A DNA stretch of 64,000 bases from contig CAZJSR010000001.1 in assembly GCA_964548855.1 (NCBI GenBank), positions 1-64,000 on the forward strand, written 5' to 3'. Below are positions 1 to 8,500 of the stretch, piece after piece. The first letter of the stretch is position 1. Every line of letters starts with the position of its first letter. This DNA is from UBA3206 sp964548855 (GTDB lineage: Bacteria; Bacillota_I; Bacilli_A; Acholeplasmatales; Anaeroplasmataceae). A program made the position numbers and the translations under genes. The notes beneath the pieces are model-generated. The model did not search any database, had not been told where the DNA came from, and saw only the letters and a program-made list of their open reading frames with translations.

Positions 1-36
1 TTTTTTATTTTAGAAGTTGTCTTCCTTATCGGTCGA

Positions 37-72
37 CTTATTTAGTATACTACTATAAACATTATAAGTCAA
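37..72 (-). promoter_or_regulatory. Sigma-A promoter reading out of the left edge
   Basis: On the minus strand TTGACT (67-72) and TATACT (44-49) are separated by exactly 17 bases, so transcription should start near 37 and run off the window. A purine-rich AAGGAAG follows at about 21-27. The gene it drives is not in the window. Confidence 0.7.
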
Positions 73-130
73 CAAGTTTTTTACATTTTTTAAAAAGTTT
101 TTTTCCTCTTCAATTGTAAAATTAAAGTGG

Positions 131-210
131 AATTACAAAAAGAGTAATTAGGATCTAATTATATAGTTATTATATTAATTTTTAATACTATTACAAACTC
201 CTAGGAGTTT
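131..210. repeat. Cluster of short perfect inverted repeats
   Basis: Three hairpin-forming units lie in this gene-free stretch: AATTAC/GTAATT (131-136/144-149), AATTAG/CTAATT (146-151/155-160), and a 16-base perfect palindrome centred on CTAG (195-210). None has a U-tract that would make it a good terminator. They may be the remnant of a mobile-element end or structured RNA; I cannot assign them. Confidence 0.5.
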
Positions 211-235
211 AAACTTCACTAATTGAAAAAAGCTC

Positions 236-284
236 ATAAATGTAATACAATTATTTCTGCTACAAAAGAAAGGATTACATTTAT
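236..284 (+). promoter_or_regulatory. Hairpin covering the start codon of a small ORF
   Basis: An 11-base inverted repeat, ATAAATGTAAT (236-246) and ATTACATTTAT (274-284), would form a stem with a 27-base loop. The right arm includes the first two bases of the ATG at 283, and the ribosome site AAAGGA lies just inside the loop. If transcribed, the RNA could hide the start. Confidence 0.4.
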
Positions 285-441
285 GAACCAAATCAATGAT
301 AACATAACTAAACAAAAATTCAAACATATAACAGATGAAAATTTAGAAAAAATTATTCAAGATTATATTATAAAAAGCACAAATCTTTTTTTACATATAA
401 AAAATAGCCTAAAATTAGGCTATTTTAAACTATTCGCATGA
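283..441 (+). CDS. Short hypothetical protein, possibly a remnant
   Basis: A 52-codon frame opens at ATG 283 behind AAAGGA. A TTG 60 bases upstream is in frame but has no ribosome site. The first half is hydrophilic and charged and could be the start of a DNA-binding or transposase protein. The second half runs straight through the terminator of the convergent GH105 gene, so the natural reading frame has probably been lost or was never coding. I do not recognise the product. Confidence 0.25.
   Translation: MNQINDNITKQKFKHITDENLEKIIQDYIIKSTNLFLHIKNSLKLGYFKLFA
401..426 (-). terminator. Intrinsic terminator of the GH105 gene
   Basis: A perfect 12-base stem (401-412 with 415-426, GCC/GGC core) is followed on the minus strand by a T-run. 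It lies directly after the stop codon of the GH105 gene. Confidence 0.8.
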
Positions 442-1578
442 AGCTAAATATTTTTTTAATTCGATATAGGCCATTACAAACGCTCCTACACCTTTTGCAT
501 CATTATTCACAACAGGCTCAGACATATAATATTCATATGTACCATCTCTTCTTAAATTATCAGCTGGTCCTAATCCTGCAACAAGACAAATACCACCTAG
601 ATTTAAGTCACCATCTTTTTCTATTAAATATTTATTACAAATTCCTTCAAAAATTTCTATTCCTATTTTTCGATATCTTTCAGGTAATATATTCATTCTC
701 ACTGCTTTTAAAATAGAATACGCAATCATTGCGCTTCCACTTGTTTCAACATAATTACCCTCTCTAGAACCTTGATCTACCACTTGATAGAACATTTTAG
801 TATCTTTATCTTGATATTCTAATAATCCATCAATAGTTTCTTTAAATAGAGATGTAAATGTTCTAAATTCATCATACATTTGCTCATTTATAATTTCAGC
901 ACAATCAACTAACGCTACTGTAAACCACCCAATAGCTCTTAACCAAAAACACTTTGACAATCCTGTTTCTTTATTAGCCCAGAACATGCTCTTAGATTCA
1001 TCATAACAATGATAATATAAATGTTTTTCTTTATCATACATGTATTTTCTAACATTTTTAAATTGATTAATGATATCATTATAATTCTTCATATCATTAA
1101 ATTTAGTTTCATATAATAAATAGAAAGGTTGAGCCATATAAAGGCCATCTAACCAAACTTGATTAGGATAAATCTTTTTATGCCAGAAATTACCACTTTT
1201 TGTTCTTGGTTGACCTTTAATTTGTTCATAAGTATTTTCTATAGCTTTACGATATTTTTCTTCTTTTGTGATTTCATAAAGAGAGAATAATACTCTACTT
1301 TCTGCCATGTCATCTGTAGAATATTTAGACATATGATACCCTTTAATAGTTCCATCTTCTTGTACAAAATAATCAATATATGATTTTACAAAATCAAATA
1401 TTTTTTTATCATTTGTTAACTTGTATAATTCTAATAAAGAATTTGTCATACAACCATCAATATAATTCCATGATGGTTCTTTTCCTCCTCTAATAACTTC
1501 TATATTCCAATATGGCTTTCCTGGAGCTGACATATCTATAAGTTTATTAACATATTTATCAATAATTGAATAATTCAT
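430..1578 (-). CDS. Glycoside hydrolase family 105, unsaturated rhamnogalacturonyl hydrolase type
   Basis: A 382-residue (alpha/alpha)6-barrel protein of the YteR/YesR family. Members remove the terminal unsaturated uronic acid left by polysaccharide lyases from short pectin or glycan fragments. The family hallmark HKKIYP...WLDGLYM is present, with His133 and Asp144 almost exactly where YteR has His132 and its catalytic Asp143; Asp89/Asp90 match the other acidic site. There is no signal peptide, so the enzyme should act in the cytoplasm on imported oligosaccharides. It stands alone, with its own promoter and terminator and no lyase or transporter beside it, so the substrate cannot be inferred. 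The start ATG follows AAAGGATG. Confidence 0.85.
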   Translation of the reverse strand: MNYSIIDKYVNKLIDMSAPGKPYWNIEVIRGGKEPSWNYIDGCMTNSLLELYKLTNDKKIFDFVKSYIDYFVQEDGTIKGYHMSKYSTDDMAESRVLFSLYEITKEEKYRKAIENTYEQIKGQPRTKSGNFWHKKIYPNQVWLDGLYMAQPFYLLYETKFNDMKNYNDIINQFKNVRKYMYDKEKHLYYHCYDESKSMFWANKETGLSKCFWLRAIGWFTVALVDCAEIINEQMYDEFRTFTSLFKETIDGLLEYQDKDTKMFYQVVDQGSREGNYVETSGSAMIAYSILKAVRMNILPERYRKIGIEIFEGICNKYLIEKDGDLNLGGICLVAGLGPADNLRRDGTYEYYMSEPVVNNDAKGVGAFVMAYIELKKYLASCE

Positions 1579-1600
1579 TCAAAACACATCCTTTAGATAC

Positions 1601-1629
1601 ATTATACTAAAGTTATAGTGCTTTTTCAA
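1601..1629 (-). promoter_or_regulatory. Promoter of the GH105 gene
   Basis: TTGAAA (1624-1629), 17-base spacer, TATAAT (1601-1606) on the minus strand. The -35 box overlaps the stop codon of the preceding acetyltransferase-like gene. No catabolite-response palindrome was recognised around it. Confidence 0.75.
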
Positions 1630-2048
1630 CCTAACATTTTATACATAAATATAGTTTTTTTTAAATCACTTACGAGTTTCTCATCAATATAAACATATTT
1701 CTTATCTAATTTATTAAAATCAAGAACTTTAAATAAATTATAAACCTCATCACAAGTAGAAATAGAATACATCTTATCTATACCATTTCTTTTAGCTTTT
1801 TTTAAAACATTATCTAAAAGGTCATAGATTATTTCATTATTAATTTTAGGATTAAAAATAAAATATCTAACAAGTGCACTTTTAGAAATTTTTTCATAAG
1901 ATAGCGTTGCGACTATATTTTCTTCATCTTTAACTACGGATGCGTTACTAATAATATCTTCTTCTATATCTTTAATAGACGGAATACTTCCTATAAAAGA
2001 TTTAATTAAATCCATATTAGATTCATTACATTCTTCTATTTTAAACAT
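1626..2048 (-). CDS. GNAT-like acetyltransferase-fold protein
   Basis: 140 residues with the layout of a small Gcn5-related N-acetyltransferase: an N-terminal FKIEECNESN strand-turn, a central beta region, and a helix (DLLDNVLKKAKRNGIDK) preceding a late strand and a LFKVLDFNKLDKKYVYID end typical of the fold. The acetyl-CoA loop (Q/RxxGxG/A) is not obvious, so activity is uncertain. It overlaps the end of the SpoIIR gene by 13 bases and is the last gene of the prmC operon. From memory, B. subtilis also has a GNAT gene (ywlB) between spoIIR and ywlC, which supports the family call. Confidence 0.5.
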   Translation of the reverse strand: MFKIEECNESNMDLIKSFIGSIPSIKDIEEDIISNASVVKDEENIVATLSYEKISKSALVRYFIFNPKINNEIIYDLLDNVLKKAKRNGIDKMYSISTCDEVYNLFKVLDFNKLDKKYVYIDEKLVSDLKKTIFMYKMLG

Positions 2049-2518
2049 TTATCAATAAACTCCTTTATAAAACTTTTATAATTAACTTCCTCTTTACTAC
2101 TAACCTCAAGTAAATCAGGATATATACTTCCCCACCAGTTATCTCCGTTTTTATTACCAATTTCAACGAGTAAAGTTAAAACACATTCATTTTTAACCAC
2201 ATTACCATTATATTCTTTATTATAAAAATTATGCTTTTCAAATAATACATTAATATTAGTATATTTAGTATTTAATAATTCTTCAAAATCTAAAATAGTC
2301 TTTTCAATATTTAAACACATTTCATCTCTATCTTTACTATAAATAGCATAAATATAATCTTTAACATCTATTATAACTTCTTCTTTTATTTTAAGATCAT
2401 ATTCACTATTAGAATTAGGAATAACTCTAACTCTTATCTCCTCACTTTTGTTATTTATCTTAAAAATAAATAAAATTACTATTATAAAAAATACAGAACA
2501 TATAATTATTTTCTTCAT
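2036..2518 (-). CDS. spoIIR: Stage II sporulation protein R-like
   Basis: 160 residues: one N-terminal membrane anchor (about residues 4-20), then an extracytoplasmic domain. Two SpoIIR signatures are visible: IRVRVIPNSNSEYDLKIKEEV near residue 28 (family: IRxRVIANSDSxxDQxLKxxV) and NWWGSIYPDLL near residue 128 (family: NWWCVLFPPLC). In spore formers SpoIIR is made in the forespore and triggers SpoIIGA to process pro-sigma-E. The place downstream of prmC and tsaC matches the Bacillus neighbourhood. The protein is shorter than Bacillus SpoIIR and lacks the usual Cys after NWW, so it may be divergent or repurposed. Its Shine-Dalgarno AAAGGG is part of a terminator-like hairpin. Confidence 0.7.
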   Translation of the reverse strand: MKKIIICSVFFIIVILFIFKINNKSEEIRVRVIPNSNSEYDLKIKEEVIIDVKDYIYAIYSKDRDEMCLNIEKTILDFEELLNTKYTNINVLFEKHNFYNKEYNGNVVKNECVLTLLVEIGNKNGDNWWGSIYPDLLEVSSKEEVNYKSFIKEFIDKCLK

Positions 2519-2520
2519 AA

Positions 2521-2553
2521 AAAAAACCCTTTATGCATAGTCTTTGCATAAAG
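2521..2553 (-). terminator. Terminator-like hairpin overlapping the spoIIR ribosome site
   Basis: On the minus strand CTTTATGCA (2553-2545) pairs with TGCATAAAG (2537-2529), and is followed by an eight-T run that ends exactly at the spoIIR ATG. The 3' arm carries the AAAGGG ribosome site. It can act as a terminator after tsaC and, on read-through RNA, would block spoIIR translation. Confidence 0.65.
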
Positions 2554-2569
2554 AGAGTTTTTATACATA

Positions 2570-3112
2570 TTATTTTATTTTTAAAATATCCTCTAAAGAT
2601 ATTTCACCTTGTCTTATTAGTTTTATTTCATCTGATATAAGAATAACTGTAGATGATATATTAGACGAAGTCTCACATTTAGGATATATCTTATCAACAA
2701 CATGAGAATATTTATCTAAAATAGTCTCATATTCATTAATAGGCATCATTCCGCTTTCATTAACAGAAGTTGTTGCCATAGGTCCTAATCTATTTAAGAT
2801 TTCTAATGCCGTCTTCGAATTTGGTATTCTCACTCCTACCATATCTAGTCCCATAGTTTCTTTTATATTCATGCGGGCTTTTACAATTAATGTAAGTGGA
2901 CCCGGTAAAAATTTTTGAATTATTTTTCTTGTTCTATCATCTATAACCGCAATATTTTCAATTTGATTAATATCATAGCAAAGTACAGCTAATGGTTTAT
3001 CTTTAGGTCTTTTCTTTATCTCATATATTTTATCCATAGATTCTTTATCAAAAACACTTGCACCTATGCCATAAACAGTATCGGTTGGAAATATTATAAG
3101 TCTTTCTTTCAT
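2570..3112 (-). CDS. tsaC: L-threonylcarbamoyladenylate synthase
   Basis: 180-residue YrdC/Sua5-domain protein. It makes threonylcarbamoyl-AMP from threonine, bicarbonate and ATP, the first step of t6A37 modification of ANN-decoding tRNAs. Visible motifs are FPTDTVYGIGA at the N-terminus, KKRPKDKPLAVL, FLPGPLTLI, VGVRIPN and SSTVI, all in family order. It is the short form without the C-terminal Sua5 domain. Its ATG overlaps the TGA stop of prmC, so the two are translationally coupled, as in many Firmicutes. Confidence 0.93.
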   Translation of the reverse strand: MKERLIIFPTDTVYGIGASVFDKESMDKIYEIKKRPKDKPLAVLCYDINQIENIAVIDDRTRKIIQKFLPGPLTLIVKARMNIKETMGLDMVGVRIPNSKTALEILNRLGPMATTSVNESGMMPINEYETILDKYSHVVDKIYPKCETSSNISSTVILISDEIKLIRQGEISLEDILKIK

Positions 3113-3954
3113 AAATTCACCTCAATAAACGCCATTCTATCTTTACCTTGCATATCTTTTAAAACTTCTATTTTAGATTCTGGAAAATATTTTTTTGCTA
3201 ATGATATAAAGGCTTCCTTTTGATCAAAACCAATTTCAAAAGCTAATAAAGCTTTATTTTTAAGGACATTTTTTGCACCCTCTAAAATAATCTTATAAAA
3301 CTTCATTCCATCCTTGCCACCATATAACGCAAGTGATGGTTCATTATATTTTACAATATCCATAACCTCTCCATCATAAGGAATATAAGGAGGATTTGAA
3401 ATTAAGATGTCAAATTTACTTTCTTTTAAAGGCTCTAACATATCACCACATAATATATTTACATCAACATTTAAATTCTTTGCATTTTCTTTCGCAACTA
3501 AAAGTGCATCAGGACTAATGTCAGTAATAGTCATATTCATATTTGGAACTAAATGCTTAAGTGTAAGTCCTATACATCCACTGCCTGTAGCTATATCACA
3601 AACATCTATTTTTTCATCCTTAAAAAATTTATTATATCTATATATTATATTTTCAACTAATTCTTCTGTTTCAAATCTAGGAATTAATACATTCTCATTT
3701 AACGTAAATTCTAATCCATAAAAATTAGTTTTACCAATTATATACTGAATAGGTTTATTTTCGTTTATGTAGATATTAAGATACATATTCATTTTATTAA
3801 TAATGTCTAAATCACATACATCATTCATATTTAAAAAAGCCATTGATTTTAAATCACCTAAGACAAAATCAAAAATAAATCTAACATCAGATTCATTCTT
3901 ATTATGTTTTAACGCTAAATTAATTGAATTATTAATTAAATCTCTATAAGTCAT
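3109..3954 (-). CDS. prmC: Peptide chain release factor N5-glutamine methyltransferase
   Basis: 281 residues. It methylates the Gln of the GGQ motif in release factors, using S-adenosylmethionine. An N-terminal helical domain (about 1-90) is followed by a Rossmann methyltransferase domain with IGKTNFYGLEF, the SAM loop DIATGSGCIGL, and the diagnostic NPPYIP that binds the glutamine. It begins the prmC-tsaC-spoIIR-GNAT operon with a strong ribosome site (AAAAGGTGAT). prfA, its usual upstream neighbour, lies 2 kb away, separated by an unrelated membrane-protein gene. Confidence 0.95.
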   Translation of the reverse strand: MTYRDLINNSINLALKHNKNESDVRFIFDFVLGDLKSMAFLNMNDVCDLDIINKMNMYLNIYINENKPIQYIIGKTNFYGLEFTLNENVLIPRFETEELVENIIYRYNKFFKDEKIDVCDIATGSGCIGLTLKHLVPNMNMTITDISPDALLVAKENAKNLNVDVNILCGDMLEPLKESKFDILISNPPYIPYDGEVMDIVKYNEPSLALYGGKDGMKFYKIILEGAKNVLKNKALLAFEIGFDQKEAFISLAKKYFPESKIEVLKDMQGKDRMAFIEVNL

Positions 3955-3976
3955 CTTATCACCTTTTCACAAAAAT

Positions 3977-4005
3977 ATTATACAATTAATTTGACATATT
4001 TTCTA
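3977..4005 (-). promoter_or_regulatory. Probable promoter of the prmC operon
   Basis: TATAAT (3977-3982) lies 17 bases downstream of TAGAAA (4000-4005, a 4/6 match to TTGACA) on the minus strand, about 20 bases before the prmC start codon. Confidence 0.5.
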
Positions 4006-4134
4006 TAACGCACATAGTATTTGTAAATAATTCTAGAAATGATACTCATAGTATATATTTAATTACGTTTAATAGTTTACAAAAAGCGACATTTTAATAC
4101 ATATTTTTTTAAGATCAAAAAAAATGTAAAAAAA

Positions 4135-4156
4135 AAGGCCCTTCTTGAAGAGCCTT
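4135..4156 (-). terminator. Intrinsic terminator after the large membrane-protein gene
   Basis: Minus-strand stem AAGGCTCTT/AAGGGCCTT with a CAAG loop, followed by a run of nine T. It lies just past the stop codon at 4167. Confidence 0.9.
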
Positions 4157-4166
4157 ATTTTACAGA

Positions 4167-5885
4167 TTAAACATTTTGTTCAGCTTCTAGTTCTTTTTGA
4201 ACCTCAGCTACATAATCTACTTCTTTATAATTTGCATTTTGAGGAATATCAAATCCAGTCATTAATTCTTCAATTAATTGAAGAGCTAATTCAACTGACT
4301 TAGGTCCTTTTAACTTAAGAGTAAATGGTACGAAAATATATTTACTCTTTGATGATAAGTCTACATGATGGTATTTTTCTACATCATAAGAATCAGGGTC
4401 TAACGCAAGGTGAAGTCTTAAAGTAGAACCTAAAACTGAAACCTTAGCTACTAATTCTCCTGCATAACGATATGAATCAACAGTCTTAGAGAATTTTTGT
4501 TTAATCTTCTTATAACTTTGAAGTTTATTACGAATCTTATTATAACGAGCTTGTTTTTCTGGTTCTAATAACATTAACTTAACTCTAAAGTCTTGTTGAG
4601 CAGCTTCTTCATTAAGATTTAACTTAGACACCTTAACAGCCTTCTTAGAATCTTCTATATCATCTTCAAGCGCTTCAACTGTAGAAATTTCACCTTCAGC
4701 ACTACCTTGTTCTGCTAATAATTCTTCATTATCAATACCTAAATCATTAAGATTTACGTTTTGATTAGTTTCCACAATTTCTTCAAACTCTTCAAGACCA
4801 GCTGGCATTTGAGTTGTAGAGAATGATTGAGCATATTGAGCATTCTTTGAATTTTCCCATTCCTTAACGATTGAATCACCAAATCTACGTCTATCTCCAT
4901 ATACATACTTTTCACGGTGATTATATAATTTTTGTCTCTTATTTTCAAAGAAAATGATGAATACATCAGCAAGTTGATATATTGTATAGAATATAATTGC
5001 AAGTAAATATAATAAAATACCTAAAACTACTAACATTTGTAAGATATTTCCACTTGCTAAATGTGAACTAAATCCATGTCCTAATTGTGATTCAGCCTTT
5101 CCATTATATGAAAACATCTTTACATTTCCATAATAATAGTATGTATAACAAGCAAATTCACCGAATAAAACAAATAATGGTCCTAATACTGTTTTTCTAC
5201 CTTTAATTAACTTATATAATACAAATCCAACAATAAATACTTGAACAATAATTAGAATTAATGGCAATGCACCACTTTTTCCTGTTATTGTCTTAGTAAA
5301 GAAATGACTAAATACGTCAAATTTTCCACCAGATATATAGAATACAACTGGAACAAATAATACAATTAACGCTATCGCAACTATTAAATCTACTAATTTT
5401 ATCGCATCAGACTTCTTTGAATTTGCTTGTAAATCTGAAGCTTCAAAAGTATACGCAACACTTAAAATTGCTTTCGCAAATAATTGTAACATAATTAAAA
5501 TTCCACCAGCAATTACTATTGAAGTAAGTGCCTTATTATCCAATGAATTAAAAATTGTTTTAAATTGACTAGCTCCTACAATTAGTGCATAAACACAAAG
5601 TAGAAATAGCCAAGTATAAATTGTAAATCCTTTTGTTTTCTTTCTTCTTACTTGTATTGCAAATAAAGCACCAAGCCCAACTGCAATCAAAACTAAAGTA
5701 CCGGTAATTAATCCAAATGTAGCACTATAGTTCATTTTTAAATTTTCAAAACCATCATGGATTCCACCACAAACGATTCCTAAATTTGTAATACACTTAG
5801 AACCACTAACGGCTAAAAACGCTCCAATCGTAACTACTATTGTACCAATTAAAGTAAATAGTAATATTTTATTTGCCTTTTTCAT
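4167..5885 (-). CDS. Multi-spanning membrane protein with C-terminal cytoplasmic domain, function unknown
   Basis: 572 residues, not assigned to a characterised family. About eight hydrophobic segments (near 7-27, 56-80, 88-106, 119-148, 163-185, 206-226, 231-250, 282-312) form the N-terminal half. An acidic linker (about 365-425, many Glu/Asp/Asn) follows. The basic C-terminal domain (about 431-550) contains SYKKIKQKFSKTVDSYR and LHLALDPDSYDVEKYHHVDL. That domain resembles one I have seen attached to many different gut-Firmicute proteins, where its role is unknown. The gene has its own promoter, a roughly 110-base leader and a terminator, and splits the usual prfA-prmC pair. The start follows GGGAGGT. 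Confidence 0.6.
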   Translation of the reverse strand: MKKANKILLFTLIGTIVVTIGAFLAVSGSKCITNLGIVCGGIHDGFENLKMNYSATFGLITGTLVLIAVGLGALFAIQVRRKKTKGFTIYTWLFLLCVYALIVGASQFKTIFNSLDNKALTSIVIAGGILIMLQLFAKAILSVAYTFEASDLQANSKKSDAIKLVDLIVAIALIVLFVPVVFYISGGKFDVFSHFFTKTITGKSGALPLILIIVQVFIVGFVLYKLIKGRKTVLGPLFVLFGEFACYTYYYYGNVKMFSYNGKAESQLGHGFSSHLASGNILQMLVVLGILLYLLAIIFYTIYQLADVFIIFFENKRQKLYNHREKYVYGDRRRFGDSIVKEWENSKNAQYAQSFSTTQMPAGLEEFEEIVETNQNVNLNDLGIDNEELLAEQGSAEGEISTVEALEDDIEDSKKAVKVSKLNLNEEAAQQDFRVKLMLLEPEKQARYNKIRNKLQSYKKIKQKFSKTVDSYRYAGELVAKVSVLGSTLRLHLALDPDSYDVEKYHHVDLSSKSKYIFVPFTLKLKGPKSVELALQLIEELMTGFDIPQNANYKEVDYVAEVQKELEAEQNV

Positions 5886-6004
5886 AGAATACCTCCCATA
5901 ATAACCAATAAACCAAATTTGATTTATCTAGGATACTTTCGCTCATACATATATTATTTTCTTCTTTTTTCTTAACAAGCTATATTTTATAAGCACTTTA
6001 TTAT

Positions 6005-6033
6005 ATAATACTTTACTTTTTGTAAAATATCAA
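6005..6033 (-). promoter_or_regulatory. Promoter of the membrane-protein gene at 4167-5885
   Basis: TTGATA (6028-6033), 17-base spacer, TATTAT (6005-6010). The predicted leader of about 110 bases before the ATG at 5885 is long for this genome and may hold control signals. Confidence 0.6.
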
Positions 6034-6081
6034 CAAATATACTAGAAAAAAATAGAAAAAGTTTTAAATAATACCATAATA

Positions 6082-7152
6082 TTACTTTTCTGATTGTTCA
6101 CTTAATTTTCTTTTTTGAACTTCATTAATAATTTCAGGAATAATCAAATCTAATTTACCATCAATTATCGCATCAAGTCTTTGAATTGTAAAACCAATTC
6201 TATGGTCAGTCACACGATTTTGTGGGTAATTATAAGTTCTAATTTTTTCACTTCTATCTCCACTACCAATTAGATTACGTCTTTCAGCACCAGCTTTAGA
6301 TTCTTGTTCCTCAACTAACATATTATAAAGCTTAGTTTGCAGTAATTGCATAGCTGCGGCCTTATTTTCATGTTGAGAACGATATACTTGAGATGCAAAA
6401 GAAACCCCTGTAGGAACGTGTGTTACACGTACAGCAGAATAAGTAGTATTAACACCTTGCCCTCCTGGACCTGAAGAACAGAATGTATCAATTCTTAAAT
6501 CAGCAGGATTGATTTTAAAATCAATTTCGCTTGCTTCTGGCATAACATATACAGTCGCAGTAGATGTTTGAATCCTACCATTAGCCTCAGTAACAGGAAT
6601 ACGTTGAACACGGTGCGCACCTGACTCATACTTTAAGTTTGAATAAACCATATCTCCAGATACCTTAAATGAAATTTGAGAATATCCACCTGCAGTACCT
6701 TCCATCGCATCTAAAACCTCAATTTTCCATCCCTTTGATTCACCATATCTAGAATACATTCTAAATAAATCACCAGCGAAAATATTAGCTTCATCTCCAC
6801 CTGCTGCACCACGAATTTCAACGATAACATTCTTTTCATCGTTTGGATCTTTAGGTAATAATAAAATCTTAATTTCTTCCATTATTGCATCTTGTCTATT
6901 TAAATTTTCTTCTAATTCAATTGCCGCCATTTCTGCAATTTCTTTATCTGAATCTTTCTTCATTTCTTTTAAATCAGCAACAGCATCAACTAAAGTTTTA
7001 TATTCACGATATAATTCTACCGTTTTTTCTAATTGTCTTTGTTCTTTTGAAAGTTCAGTTAATTTTTTAATATCTGAACAAATATCTGGATCAGTTAATA
7101 ACTGATTAACCTCTTCATATCTTTTTTCTATAGCATCTAATCTATCTAACAT
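6082..7152 (-). CDS. prfA: Peptide chain release factor 1
   Basis: 356 residues. It terminates translation at UAA and UAG. The tripeptide anticodon PVT (in HRVQRIPVTEANGR) marks RF1 rather than RF2, and the GGQ loop is in SSGPGGQGVNTTYSAV. I start at the ATG at 7152 (MLDRLDAIEKRY), preceded by AAGGGG at good spacing and giving the family's normal length; a longer frame adds 16 unlikely residues. The start overlaps the end of dnaB, so the two are coupled. The GGQ Gln is the target of PrmC, encoded nearby. Confidence 0.96.
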   Translation of the reverse strand: MLDRLDAIEKRYEEVNQLLTDPDICSDIKKLTELSKEQRQLEKTVELYREYKTLVDAVADLKEMKKDSDKEIAEMAAIELEENLNRQDAIMEEIKILLLPKDPNDEKNVIVEIRGAAGGDEANIFAGDLFRMYSRYGESKGWKIEVLDAMEGTAGGYSQISFKVSGDMVYSNLKYESGAHRVQRIPVTEANGRIQTSTATVYVMPEASEIDFKINPADLRIDTFCSSGPGGQGVNTTYSAVRVTHVPTGVSFASQVYRSQHENKAAAMQLLQTKLYNMLVEEQESKAGAERRNLIGSGDRSEKIRTYNYPQNRVTDHRIGFTIQRLDAIIDGKLDLIIPEIINEVQKRKLSEQSEK

Positions 7153-8485
7153 AATTATCCCCTTCATCTGATTCTTCAAATTTTGAATATTGACCTTCAA
7201 ATCTAAAATCTAATGTACCTGTTTTACCAGAACGATTCTTTCCAATTACTAAACTAGCTTTACCTTCGTTTTCTGGTGTCTTCTTATAATATTCTTCACG
7301 ATATAAGAACATTACAATATCCGCATCTTGTTCGATACTTCCTGAATCTCTTAAGTCAGCCATAATTGGTACTTTACTATCACGTTTTTCAATATCACGT
7401 GATAATTGAGCTAACGCAATTACAGGAATATCTAATTCACGAGCCATAAGTTTAAGGCCTCTTGAGATAGCTCCTATTTCCTCATGTTTAGGTTTTGAAG
7501 AATCGCCTTTAATAAGTTGTAAGTAGTCTATAACAACGAGTTCAAGACCAAATTCAGCTTTTAGCTTACGACACTTAGCTCTAATATCCTCAACTGTGAT
7601 ACTAGCAGAATCATCAAAAAATAAATTTAAACTTGATAATTTTTGTGCAGCTCCACCAAATAATAAACCATCGTCACCATAAATATGACCTTTTTTTATC
7701 AATTCTCCATCAAGACGAGCCTCTGATGAAATCATTCTTTCAACTAATTGATCTGCACCCATTTCTAATGAGAATATAGCCACATGTGCAGCACTATCTA
7801 AATTCTTAGTTGCAACTTGCACAGCTAAATTCATCGCAAAAGCTGATTTTCCCATCGCAGGACGGGCAGCTAAAATGATAAGATTTCCATTTTGAAATCC
7901 AAGAGTTGCTCTATTAAGATTATCAAATCCAGTATCAAGACCAGTAATAGCACTTGTACTTTTAGAATTTCTATCAACATTTTCCTTTACAATATCAACA
8001 ACTGAATTTACTCTTTTAAATGCAGTCGTCTTTTTACTTTTACTTAATTCTAGTATTTCTTTTTCAAGATTAGTAATATAATCATTAGCATTAATTTCAG
8101 CCTTATATCCATCTTGCATTAAGGTTGATAATAAAGATATCGCTCTTCTTTTAAGGGAAGTATCTCTTACTAAATTAATATAATCATCTAAATTACTTGT
8201 AGTATAAATCGAACTTGCAATTTGATTCAAATATTCAACTCCAACAACAGATATCTTTCCACTTTTTTCAAGTTCTCCCCATAAAGTAGTAACATCTATA
8301 CTTTGTTTTTTTATACTTAAATTTGTCATTGCTTTAAAAATTTCTTTATTCTTTTCATCATAAAAATCTGAATAAGAAATTTCATCATTTACTGCAGTAA
8401 TCAATTGTTCATCTAATAAAATACAACCAAGTAAAGCTATTTCAGCTTCTCTATTTCTTGGTACAACCACATTATTTGAACTCAT
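7142..8485 (-). CDS. dnaB: Replicative DNA helicase DnaB (DnaC in Bacillus)
   Basis: 447 residues. This is the ring helicase that unwinds DNA at the fork. The N-terminal helical domain (EAEIALLGCILLD..., 1-100) is followed by the RecA-like ATPase with Walker A AARPAMGKSAFA, Walker B LELVVIDYLQLI, ALAQLSRDIEKR, and RDSGSIEQDADIVMFLYR near the C-terminus. Its place directly after gdpP-rplI matches Bacillus. It is followed by prfA with an overlap of about 10 bases. Confidence 0.96.
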   Translation of the reverse strand: MSSNNVVVPRNREAEIALLGCILLDEQLITAVNDEISYSDFYDEKNKEIFKAMTNLSIKKQSIDVTTLWGELEKSGKISVVGVEYLNQIASSIYTTSNLDDYINLVRDTSLKRRAISLLSTLMQDGYKAEINANDYITNLEKEILELSKSKKTTAFKRVNSVVDIVKENVDRNSKSTSAITGLDTGFDNLNRATLGFQNGNLIILAARPAMGKSAFAMNLAVQVATKNLDSAAHVAIFSLEMGADQLVERMISSEARLDGELIKKGHIYGDDGLLFGGAAQKLSSLNLFFDDSASITVEDIRAKCRKLKAEFGLELVVIDYLQLIKGDSSKPKHEEIGAISRGLKLMARELDIPVIALAQLSRDIEKRDSKVPIMADLRDSGSIEQDADIVMFLYREEYYKKTPENEGKASLVIGKNRSGKTGTLDFRFEGQYSKFEESDEGDNYVR

Positions 8486-8500
8486 AAAAAAACCTCCCCA

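Noticed and set aside
7153..7200. A longer release factor 1 with 16 more N-terminal residues
   Set aside because: The ATG at 7152 has a clear ribosome site and gives the usual length; the extension overlaps dnaB.
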